Shown piece by piece: positions 31,295 through 38,338 of a stretch of DNA of 42,937 bases. The stretch covers positions 9,088-52,024 of the forward strand of contig JAIXKT010000039.1 of the NCBI GenBank assembly GCA_026932145.1, given 5' to 3'. The notes under the pieces were generated by a model. The model searched no databases and was not told where the DNA came from. It saw nothing but the letters and a program-made list of their open reading frames with translations. Made by a program: the position numbers and the translations under genes. Source of the stretch: Bacteroidia bacterium (lineage in GTDB: Bacteria > Bacteroidota > Bacteroidia > J057 > JAIXKT01). Position 1 is the stretch's first letter, and each line of letters opens with the position of its first letter.

Positions 31295-32209
31295 ATGAGT
31301 TTAGTTGTTGTTGGTTCTGTAGCCTTTGACGCTATTGAGACACCTTACGGTAAAACCGATAAAATCATCGGTGGAGCTGCTACGTTTATTTGTTTTTCTG
31401 CCTCAACGTTTTTGCGCCCAATTGGTTTAGTAAGCGTTGTAGGGGGAGATTATCCTCAAAGTGCCTTAGATATGTTTCGAGAAAAAGGCGTTGATTTAGT
31501 AGGCTTAGAAATTAAACCACAAGAAAAATCTTTTTTTTGGTCAGGAAAATATAATACTGACCTAAACACCCGCGAAACCTTAGCTACTGAACTAAACGTC
31601 TTAGCTACATTTCAGCCTAAAGTTCCTGAAACTCACCAGAATAGCGATTTTTTGATGCTGGGAAACCTCACACCGGATATACAACGCAGCGTTATTCATC
31701 AGATGAAAAAACGCCCCAAGCTAATTGTGATGGATACAATGAACTTTTGGATGGATATTGCCTTAGATTCTCTGCTCCAAACGATACGAGAAGTGGATGT
31801 ATTGACGATTAATGATGAAGAGGCGCGCCAACTTTCCGGTGAATATTCATTAAAAAAGGCAGCCCGTAAGATATTATCTATGGGTCCTAAATATCTGATT
31901 ATCAAGAAGGGAGAGCACGGCGCATTGTTGTTTCATGAAAACGGCTTATTTTATGCTCCGGCACTTCCGATAGAAGACGTTTTTGACCCAACCGGTGCTG
32001 GGGATACTTTTGCCGGCGGCTTTATCGGGTGGTTAGCCAAAACGGGAGATTTGAGCTTTGAAAACTTCAAGCGTGCGGTTATCTATGGTTCTGCCCTCGC
32101 AAGTTTCTGTGTAGAACAATTTGGTACTCAGCGGTTAGAAACCCTAACCCAGCCGGAAGTCGTGCAACGTGCCCAAGAATTTGCAAACCTCGTTCAGTTT
32201 AATCTATAA
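31295..32209 (+). CDS. PfkB/ribokinase-family sugar or nucleoside kinase
   Basis: A 304-aa kinase. The N-terminal strand is VVVGSVAFDAIETP, the GG-containing signature 1 region is KIIGGAATFICFSAS, and the ATP/catalytic signature DPTGAGDTFAGGFIG holds the catalytic Asp. Substrate-binding features are not specific enough to separate ribokinase, adenosine kinase-like or fructokinase-like roles. A weak TCAATTTG at 31275-31282 may be its -7 element. The PPK2 gene follows after 2 bp, so the pair is almost certainly co-transcribed. Confidence 0.88.
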   Translation: MSLVVVGSVAFDAIETPYGKTDKIIGGAATFICFSASTFLRPIGLVSVVGGDYPQSALDMFREKGVDLVGLEIKPQEKSFFWSGKYNTDLNTRETLATELNVLATFQPKVPETHQNSDFLMLGNLTPDIQRSVIHQMKKRPKLIVMDTMNFWMDIALDSLLQTIREVDVLTINDEEARQLSGEYSLKKAARKILSMGPKYLIIKKGEHGALLFHENGLFYAPALPIEDVFDPTGAGDTFAGGFIGWLAKTGDLSFENFKRAVIYGSALASFCVEQFGTQRLETLTQPEVVQRAQEFANLVQFNL

Positions 32210-32211
32210 AA

Positions 32212-32949
32212 ATGCCAAAATCACTCGAAAAAATCGAAACAAAGGCACCCAAAGACCTCAACAAAGCGGAAACTAAGGCCGAAACAACCAAGTTAGCGCA
32301 GGAATTAGGAGAGCTCCAAGCGGTTTTGTATGCTATGCAAAAACATAGCTTACTCATTGTGCTGCAAGGCTTAGATGCCTCCGGAAAAGACGGTGCCGTT
32401 AAAGAAGTATTTGCCGGAATAAACCCAATGGGCTGCTTAGTTACACCATTTAAAAAACCAACCGAAGAAGAACTAAGCCACGACTTCCTATGGCGCGTAC
32501 ATAAACACACACCGGCACGCGGTATGATTCAAATTTTCAATAGATCGCATTATGAAGATGTACTCATAACCCGTGTTCATGGCTGGATTGACAACGAAAC
32601 TACCAAAAAGAGGTTTCAATACATCAATTCTTTTGAAGAACTTTTGCAGGAAAGAGATACGCATATTTTGAAGTTTTATCTACATATCTCTCACGAAGAG
32701 CAGGCGCAGCGCTTTGAAGAACGCTTAGTAAACCCCGAAAAACGCTGGAAATACCGCCCCGAAGACCTCCTTGAATCCAAACATTGGGATAAATACCGAG
32801 AATGCTACGAAGAGATTTTTGAAAAATGCTCTCCGGAGATTCCGTGGCATATCGTACCTTCAGACCAAAATTGGTATAAAGAATACTATATCGCTAAAAC
32901 AATCGTAGAGAAGCTACGGTCGTTGAAGTTAGAATACCCTGTGATGTAG
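32212..32949 (+). CDS. ppk2: Polyphosphate kinase 2 family protein
   Basis: A 245-aa PPK2-type phosphotransferase that uses polyphosphate to phosphorylate nucleotides. Walker A is GLDASGKDG (53-61), Walker B-like region is IFNRSHYEDVL, and the lid region carries ERLVNPEKRWKYRPEDL; the end has WHIVPSDQNWYKEYYIA. These are standard for the short, one-domain PPK2 proteins (about 230-300 aa); the AMP, ADP or NDP preference (class I-III) cannot be fixed by eye. It is encoded 2 bp after the PfkB gene and ends 1 bp from the convergent HMA gene. Confidence 0.9.
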   Translation: MPKSLEKIETKAPKDLNKAETKAETTKLAQELGELQAVLYAMQKHSLLIVLQGLDASGKDGAVKEVFAGINPMGCLVTPFKKPTEEELSHDFLWRVHKHTPARGMIQIFNRSHYEDVLITRVHGWIDNETTKKRFQYINSFEELLQERDTHILKFYLHISHEEQAQRFEERLVNPEKRWKYRPEDLLESKHWDKYRECYEEIFEKCSPEIPWHIVPSDQNWYKEYYIAKTIVEKLRSLKLEYPVM

Positions 32950-32950
32950 C

Positions 32951-33310
32951 TTAGCTCTTGGGCTTACGCTTGTATTGGCAGCAAGTGTGTAAGTTCTTGT
33001 AGCTTTCTTCATCTCCATAATACAGTTCTGTGTCGTATCCGGATTTTGCAACTGCTTGTTGTACTTTTTCCGGTGAGGTTACAGAATTGTGGTAAATTAC
33101 GTGCATTTTGTGCGTTCCTTTATTCCATACGGCAGACTTTACACCCTCTATTCGTGCAGCCTTTTCGATGGTTTTTTTACACATATTACAGTTTCCCCAA
33201 ACCTCAAATGTCGTTTCCGACCGGTCAGCGTTCTTGGACTGCTTGTCCTTTTGAGCAAACGTAGCCAAGACCACCGAAAAACTTAATAGCATTGAAATAA
33301 GTAGTTTCAT
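32951..33310 (-). CDS. Exported HMA (heavy-metal-associated) domain protein
   Basis: A 119-aa protein with signal peptide MKLLISMLLSFSVVLATFAQ and one HMA ferredoxin-like domain. The metal site is GNCNMCKKTIEK (Cys41, Cys44), the CxxC that binds Cu(I), Zn(II) or similar in CopZ/MerP-like proteins. A Cys pair near the C-terminus (HTCCQYK) may add ligands. Because it is exported it would act in the periplasm like MerP or a metal scavenger. The frame is open to 33355, but the -7 box at 33330-33337 lies inside that extension, so ATG 33310 is the start. No metal transporter is adjacent. Confidence 0.85.
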   Translation of the reverse strand: MKLLISMLLSFSVVLATFAQKDKQSKNADRSETTFEVWGNCNMCKKTIEKAARIEGVKSAVWNKGTHKMHVIYHNSVTSPEKVQQAVAKSGYDTELYYGDEESYKNLHTCCQYKRKPKS

Positions 33311-33329
33311 AATTTTTCTAAAATCAGTA

Positions 33330-33337
33330 CAAAAATA
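33330..33337 (-). promoter_or_regulatory. -7 element TATTTTTG for the HMA gene
   Basis: It lies 19 nt before ATG 33310 on the minus strand; divergent from the methyltransferase promoter. Confidence 0.6.
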
Positions 33338-33412
33338 CACATTTAAAAGTTGCATAAGTTCTAAACCTCAAAGGCTTAGTATAAATTTTATCCTTTTAAA
33401 AATAAGTTTAGT

Positions 33413-33420
33413 TACCTTTG
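33413..33420 (+). promoter_or_regulatory. -7 element TACCTTTG for the methyltransferase gene
   Basis: It lies 40 nt before the GTG start at 33461, the longest leader inferred in the window. Confidence 0.6.
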
Positions 33421-33427
33421 CGGCGGC

Positions 33428-33449
33428 AAGCTACATTTTGCAGTAGCTT
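33428..33449 (+). promoter_or_regulatory. Stem-loop in the methyltransferase leader
   Basis: AAGCTAC (33428-33434) pairs exactly with GTAGCTT (33443-33449) around an 8-nt loop, in the inferred 5' leader just before the GTG start. A 7-bp stem can arise by chance. Confidence 0.35.
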
Positions 33450-33460
33450 CAAAAATAGCT

Positions 33461-34249
33461 GTGGAAATTGTTAAAGAATTAAGTCAGGAAAGGACTTCGG
33501 ATATTCCTGAGAATAATGTAATTCACCAGCGGTCTATGTTTGCTTATGAGCACGCGAAGTCGCTGATAGCGGGCAAAGATGCGCTGGATTTAGGTTGTGG
33601 CCTTGCTTATGGAACATCTTTAATGGCTGAAAATGCCAAAACCTTAATCGGCTTAGATTATGATTCCGAAGTAGTTCGGCATAATTCAGCCAAATATGCT
33701 TCTATATCGCAGCTTTCATTTAAAGCTGCACCGGTTCCGCCAATACCTTTTCCGGATAATACCTTTGATTTTGTAACTTCATTTCAGTTTATAGAGCATT
33801 TACATGAAAGACTAAAATTGATACAAGAAATAAAACGGGTCTTAAAACCGGGTGGCATGATGATGCTGACAACGCCCAACATTCTAAAAAGCAATGCTCG
33901 AAACCCGTTTCATGTGCATGAATATACCTTTGCAGAAATGAGACAAGAAGTGGCTTCTGTATTTAATGAATTTACACTCAAAGGATTAAAAGGAAATGAA
34001 AAAATAAATCGTTATATGGAAGAAAATGGCAAATGGGTTCGTCAGATTTTACAATTTGATATTTTGGGTTTGCATAAGCGGATTCCTGCTTCATGGCTCA
34101 TTGTCCCCTACAACTTTATGACCCGGCTTATGCGTAAAAAACTGGCTACTCAAAATACAGATACAGCCCAAATCACAACAGCCGATTATTTTCTTAGTGA
34201 AAACCAATTAGATACCGCTTACGATATTTACGTTTTTGCAAGCAAATGA
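33461..34249 (+). CDS. Class I SAM-dependent methyltransferase
   Basis: A 262-aa cytosolic methyltransferase of the Methyltransf_11 type. SAM-binding motif I is ALDLGCGLAYGTSLMA, motif II region LIGLDYDSEVV, then PFPDNTFDFVTSFQFIEHL and the motif III region IKRVLKPGGMMMLTTPN. Substrate unknown; this architecture is common for UbiE-like and glycan or lipid methyltransferases. The start is GTG 33461; the first in-frame ATG (residue 27) would cut conserved helix sequence. The stop overlaps the HAD gene start (ATGA), so the two are translationally coupled. Confidence 0.88.
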   Translation: MEIVKELSQERTSDIPENNVIHQRSMFAYEHAKSLIAGKDALDLGCGLAYGTSLMAENAKTLIGLDYDSEVVRHNSAKYASISQLSFKAAPVPPIPFPDNTFDFVTSFQFIEHLHERLKLIQEIKRVLKPGGMMMLTTPNILKSNARNPFHVHEYTFAEMRQEVASVFNEFTLKGLKGNEKINRYMEENGKWVRQILQFDILGLHKRIPASWLIVPYNFMTRLMRKKLATQNTDTAQITTADYFLSENQLDTAYDIYVFASK

Positions 34250-34857
34250 GCCAACTTATAGAAAATATCATCTTTGATTTAGGGGGCGTATTATATGCCG
34301 TAGATTACCAGCGTACCCGCGATTACTTCGCTCCGTATGCGTTATATACCCAAACTGCTCAATCTCCAGTTTTTGACCTCTTTGAAACCGGACAATTATC
34401 TGAAAATGAATTTACTAAGAGGCTACAGCAGGAGTATAACTTACCCTTTTCTGCCGATAAAATTATTGACGGCTGGAATGCAATGCTGCTTGGGCTAATC
34501 CCTGAAAGAATTGATATTATAAAGAAATTACGGCAGAAATACCGGCTCTTTTTGCTCAGTAACACCAACGAAATCCATTATCGGTTCATTTTTGAGGAAT
34601 GTAACCCGCTGTTTAACTTATTTGAACGGTGTTATTTTTCCCACCATCTTCAGCTCCGAAAGCCAAATGCTGAAATTTTTGAGTATGTTTTGCAGGAGAA
34701 TAATTTATCGAGAAGCAACACGCTGTTTATTGATGATTCTCCGCAGCATATCGAGGCAGCTCGCACCTTAAATTTGCATACACATTTTTTTCAACAAGAA
34801 TCTGATTTTCTGGCACTTATGAATCAGCTTAATACAGCCAAAAACATCGTTACTTAG
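34246..34857 (+). CDS. HAD-superfamily hydrolase (subfamily IA, YihX-like)
   Basis: A 203-aa phosphatase-like protein. Motif I is IIFDLGGVL, with the nucleophile Asp but Gly in the +2 acid position, as in YihX-type HAD proteins; motif II is LLSNTN, motif III is RKPNAEIFEYV, motif IV is FIDDSPQHIEAA. The substrate is probably a small phosphorylated metabolite; the coupling with a methyltransferase is the only contextual hint. Its last 8 bp overlap the convergent M1 peptidase gene. Confidence 0.88.
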   Translation: MSQLIENIIFDLGGVLYAVDYQRTRDYFAPYALYTQTAQSPVFDLFETGQLSENEFTKRLQQEYNLPFSADKIIDGWNAMLLGLIPERIDIIKKLRQKYRLFLLSNTNEIHYRFIFEECNPLFNLFERCYFSHHLQLRKPNAEIFEYVLQENNLSRSNTLFIDDSPQHIEAARTLNLHTHFFQQESDFLALMNQLNTAKNIVT

Positions 34858-36508
34858 CGTTTAGCAGTTTTGTATTTACCAAGAAACTACGGTCGTAAAC
34901 AGAAATTTTATTAAGGGCTTCTAAGGGCAGCAAAATAGTTTGCTTGGCAGGCGTTGGGAAAATCCGTTTAACGTGGTCTGTTCCCCAAGAAATATCTACC
35001 GGCATATCAAATTCAGAAACGTCTGCTATCCAATAAAAGGTTAGTTCACAATAGTCTTTTTTCTTTTTAGTACCGTATGCCAAAACCGGCAAGTATTTGT
35101 ATTTGAGAAATTGGCTGAAAACTTTGGTTAAGTCTTTTTTTAATTGGTTATTAAAAAAACGGATAACTTGTTCTGTGTTTGTGTTTGAGTATTTGAATTG
35201 TTCGCAAAATAGTTTGATGGTTGCAAACCAGAGAGAATCATTTTTGATAATGTTTCGGATGGTATGCAGCATCCAAGCTCCTTTGTAATACATATCAGCA
35301 CTTTTCCATGCGTCGTAGTTAATGCCGGGCGGCCCTAAGATAGGTTCTGTATTTTCAATCATTAGCCGTTCACTCAGTAGGTAATCAACTGATTCCTCAT
35401 AACCTTTGGTGCATTCCATAAATAAAGCCTCGCTATAAGTAGTAAAGGATTCGTGTATCCACATATCACAATTATCCTGCATAGAGATGCTATTTCCGAA
35501 CCATTCGTGGCCGCTTTCATGGATTATGATATAGTCAAAGCCCCAATAGTTATTTTTAAATTTATTTCCATAGGCGATAGCTGTTTGATGCTCCATTCCC
35601 CAGTAGGGTGTTTCTACGAGGCAATATCCGTCTCGCCAAAATGGATATTCGCCAAAATACTTTTCAAAGCAACGAAGCATCGTCTTAACTTGCTGGAAGT
35701 GATTTTTAGCTTTTTCTAAATTTTCAGGAAGCACGTAGTAATCAAGTTGTTTAACCCCAGATGTATTCCAAAAAGTATCTGAAAAATGTTCATAATAAGC
35801 GATATTCAGGCTTACGCTATAGCTATTAATTGGGTAACTTACAAACCATTCAAATTCGGTTAGGTTATTTTCTACATACAAGACAGAGCGTAGCACACCA
35901 TTAGAAACAGCCGTTATTCCGTTTGGGACACGTATTGTAATTCTTTGGCTATCAGGCTCATCAGACAAATGGTCTTTTAGTGGCCACCAAGAGCTTGCGC
36001 CGAAACCTTGACAGGCAACGGTAATCCAAGGCTTACCTTGTTTATCTTTTTTCCGGACGAAGCCGCCGTCCCACGGTGGATTTTTAGCTTCATTGGGTTC
36101 TCCATGATAATACACAACTACCTTATCAGTAGATTTTTGCGTTAAAACAACCGGAAAATGTACCCACACAGCACCGTACTTACGCCCATAGGTTAATAGC
36201 TGATTGTTCCAAACAATACTATCTATGACTAACTGAGGAAATAAATCTATTTGCAACCATTCAAAATTTTCAACAACCGAAAAATAAATTTCATTTTTAC
36301 CTATAATATCTTTTCCTTCAATATTGGGTTGAATGGTAAGGTCGTAGAAATGAACGTCATAGCAAGTTCTATATGGAGTTAATGTTCCACGTAAAGAATC
36401 TGGATTTTGAAGAATGTTAGGGGGAAAATGTGTTTGGGCAATAATCTCTTTGGTATCTAAGCAACATAAGCAACTTAAAAACCATATTGTAAAAATTCTA
36501 TTCTTCAT
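34850..36508 (-). CDS. M1-family zinc aminopeptidase (exported)
   Basis: A 552-aa exported gluzincin. Signal peptide about 1-25. The N-terminal beta saddle domain runs to about residue 240; the catalytic domain has the substrate motif GMEHQT (304-309, a variant of GAMEN), the zinc site HESGH (His330, Glu331, His334) and the third ligand Glu353 in WIHESFTTYSE. A Tyr in DMYYKGAWML is in place for transition-state stabilisation. The usual ERAP-like C-terminal helical domain is absent, as in many short bacterial M1 enzymes. It is the last gene of the overlapping operon and starts 11 bp inside udk. Confidence 0.9.
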   Translation of the reverse strand: MKNRIFTIWFLSCLCCLDTKEIIAQTHFPPNILQNPDSLRGTLTPYRTCYDVHFYDLTIQPNIEGKDIIGKNEIYFSVVENFEWLQIDLFPQLVIDSIVWNNQLLTYGRKYGAVWVHFPVVLTQKSTDKVVVYYHGEPNEAKNPPWDGGFVRKKDKQGKPWITVACQGFGASSWWPLKDHLSDEPDSQRITIRVPNGITAVSNGVLRSVLYVENNLTEFEWFVSYPINSYSVSLNIAYYEHFSDTFWNTSGVKQLDYYVLPENLEKAKNHFQQVKTMLRCFEKYFGEYPFWRDGYCLVETPYWGMEHQTAIAYGNKFKNNYWGFDYIIIHESGHEWFGNSISMQDNCDMWIHESFTTYSEALFMECTKGYEESVDYLLSERLMIENTEPILGPPGINYDAWKSADMYYKGAWMLHTIRNIIKNDSLWFATIKLFCEQFKYSNTNTEQVIRFFNNQLKKDLTKVFSQFLKYKYLPVLAYGTKKKKDYCELTFYWIADVSEFDMPVDISWGTDHVKRIFPTPAKQTILLPLEALNKISVYDRSFLVNTKLLNAK

Positions 36509-37142
36509 GTTGCTGCACTAAGGCATTCACTTTTGTTTGTAAGTGATTGATTATTACATGGCTTGCAGTAGCACAACTTTCATTATTCGGGATGATAAAA
36601 TCACAGAAATGTTTAACCGGCTCAATATATTGGCGATACATTGGGTAAACGTGTTTTACATACTGGCTTAAGGTATTTTCTATAGAATATCCCCGTTCGT
36701 GCAGGTCTCGCTGGGCACGGCGGAAAATCTTAATCGGCTCTTCTGCCTCCACAAATATTTTTAAATCAACTAAATTTCTGGTTTGTGGAAGGTACATGAC
36801 AAATAAACCTTCTACGATAATGATAGGTGCCGGATGATATTCTACTGTACTCGGTGCTTTTTGGGGATTATTAAAATGATATTCTCGAATTTTAACGCTT
36901 TGACCTTCAATGAGTAGTTTTAAATGGTCATGAAAAAGGTCTAAGTTTAAGGCATTAGGGTGGTCAAAGTTAATGGTTCCGTCTTCGTGTACTGTTTGTT
37001 GGTTTCTATCTTTATAATAGTTATCCTGCGAAACGAGCGTAAGTTCTTCGGAAGAAAACGCTGAACGCAATGATTTTAGTAGAAAAGTTTTTCCGCTGGC
37101 ACTGCCGCCGGAAATGCCCACAAGATAAGGTTTAAAGTACAT
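36498..37142 (-). CDS. udk: Uridine kinase
   Basis: Phosphorylates uridine and cytidine for pyrimidine salvage. A 214-aa protein with Walker A GGSASGKT (12-19), SQDNYYKD, FDHPNALNLDLF and the Walker B-like IIIVEGLFVMY, all standard for the phosphoribulokinase/uridine kinase family. The lid-region pattern RRAQRDLHERGYSIE is present. It begins 11 bp inside rdgB and ends 11 bp inside the M1 peptidase gene, the middle of a compact operon of nucleotide-related and unrelated genes. Confidence 0.93.
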   Translation of the reverse strand: MYFKPYLVGISGGSASGKTFLLKSLRSAFSSEELTLVSQDNYYKDRNQQTVHEDGTINFDHPNALNLDLFHDHLKLLIEGQSVKIREYHFNNPQKAPSTVEYHPAPIIIVEGLFVMYLPQTRNLVDLKIFVEAEEPIKIFRRAQRDLHERGYSIENTLSQYVKHVYPMYRQYIEPVKHFCDFIIPNNESCATASHVIINHLQTKVNALVQQHEE

Positions 37143-37716
37143 GATAATTAGATAACTGACTAATAAATAGATTAATAGCTTTTTTTCGATGTGATATTTG
37201 GTTTTTTTGTTCCGGGTTAAGTTCTGCTAATGTTTGTTGTATATTGGTAGGGATAAATATTGGGTCATAGCCGAAGCCGAATTTTCCGGCAGATTTTTCA
37301 GCAATTGTTCCGGTTAAGATTCCTTCTACCCAAAATTCGGTCTGTTTTGAGGGGTGGTAAAATGCAATAACTGTTTTAAACTGTGCTGTTCGGTTTGTTT
37401 TGTGCAGCATTTCGGTTAGTACTTTTTGGGTATTCGCCTCTGAGGTAGCTTCAGCAGAATATCTGGCAGAATAAACGCCGGGTTTACCATCTAAGGCACT
37501 TATTTCAAGGCCGGTATCATCAGCGAAGCACGGAAAACCGGTTTGTATTGCATAGCTTTTAGCCTTCAGCAGCGCATTCTCTACTAAAGTGCTTCCGGTT
37601 TCTGCCACCTCCAAAATACCTTGAAAGGAACTTAAACCTAAAACTTCAACATCGGGCAGCATTGCCGAAATCTCCGCTAACTTGTGTGCGTTATAGCTCC
37701 CAAAAACAAGTTTCAT
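37132..37716 (-). CDS. rdgB: RdgB/HAM1 non-canonical purine NTP pyrophosphatase
   Basis: Hydrolyses dITP, XTP and similar to monophosphates, keeping damaged purines out of DNA and RNA. A 194-aa protein: nucleotide-binding SYNAHKLAEI, ETGSTLVENALLKA, the acidic FADDTGLEI, SARYS, and the C-terminal FGYDPIFIP with SHRKKAI. All are intact. The start overlaps the preceding secreted-protein gene by 4 bp (ATGA). Confidence 0.95.
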   Translation of the reverse strand: MKLVFGSYNAHKLAEISAMLPDVEVLGLSSFQGILEVAETGSTLVENALLKAKSYAIQTGFPCFADDTGLEISALDGKPGVYSARYSAEATSEANTQKVLTEMLHKTNRTAQFKTVIAFYHPSKQTEFWVEGILTGTIAEKSAGKFGFGYDPIFIPTNIQQTLAELNPEQKNQISHRKKAINLFISQLSNYHVL

Positions 37717-38204
37717 TTTTGATTCTTGGAAGGTGCTATTTTAAAATCAAGGACTAAGTTTTTTCTCCCCAATAACATTCTGCGAACTTTGCCGGCTTCA
37801 TCTATCTGAAAAATCAAACCCGCTTGAATACTGCCTATTGTCATGATTGTATCTGAAACCATTTTGGGGATGTTTAAATCATAGTTGGTATTTGGAATTT
37901 TACTTTTTTCGGATGCAGGAATATTGATTTTTCGGTTAATCCCGTGCTCTGTTCCCAGCATTAAAAATATTCCGGCCATTTGATACTGAAATTTTTGTGA
38001 AGTATCCGTAGGCATCCATTGAATTTTGATTTTACTTACCGGCGGCAATAATTTTCCCGGTTGCCAAAGAGAATCATTTACAAAAAATTGCATTTTGCCC
38101 GAGAGTGGGTCTTCTTTTGCATATTTTTCAAATTCTGCTTTTGACGACTGGGCGAATGCACAAAGTTGCGCCCAAAACAGCCCACAAACAACCAGAAAAC
38201 GCAT
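37713..38204 (-). CDS. Secreted protein of unknown function
   Basis: I do not recognise this 163-aa protein. It starts with a signal peptide (MRFLVVCGLFWAQLCAFAQ) and is followed by a soluble, strand-rich segment: KMQFFVNDSLWQPGKLLPP, SKIKIQWMPTD, FQYQMAGIFLMLGTEHGI and GLIFQIDEAGKVRRMLL. No Cys lipobox and no T9SS tail, so it is probably periplasmic. The frame is open to a GTG at 38219, but that GTG is part of the -7 box TAATTTCG, so ATG 38204 is the start. It leads the overlapping operon with rdgB, udk and the M1 peptidase. Confidence 0.7.
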   Translation of the reverse strand: MRFLVVCGLFWAQLCAFAQSSKAEFEKYAKEDPLSGKMQFFVNDSLWQPGKLLPPVSKIKIQWMPTDTSQKFQYQMAGIFLMLGTEHGINRKINIPASEKSKIPNTNYDLNIPKMVSDTIMTIGSIQAGLIFQIDEAGKVRRMLLGRKNLVLDFKIAPSKNQK

Positions 38205-38218
38205 ATCTAATTTTACCA

Positions 38219-38226
38219 CGAAATTA
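38219..38226 (-). promoter_or_regulatory. -7 element TAATTTCG for the secreted protein-rdgB-udk-M1 operon
   Basis: A TAnnTTCG variant 14 nt before ATG 38204 on the minus strand. Confidence 0.5.
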
Positions 38227-38324
38227 ACAAAATTCGGCTTTATTTCGTGAATTATTCAAAAATTTAACCAGTTGTTTTCCGTTGAAAAGATGCGGCTGAT
38301 TACGGTTAAATAATGATTCTTTTG

Positions 38325-38332
38325 TATCTTTG
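38325..38332 (+). promoter_or_regulatory. -7 element TATCTTTG for the M43 protease gene
   Basis: It lies 6 nt before ATG 38339; near-leaderless transcript expected. Confidence 0.6.
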
Positions 38333-38338
38333 CTTTCT

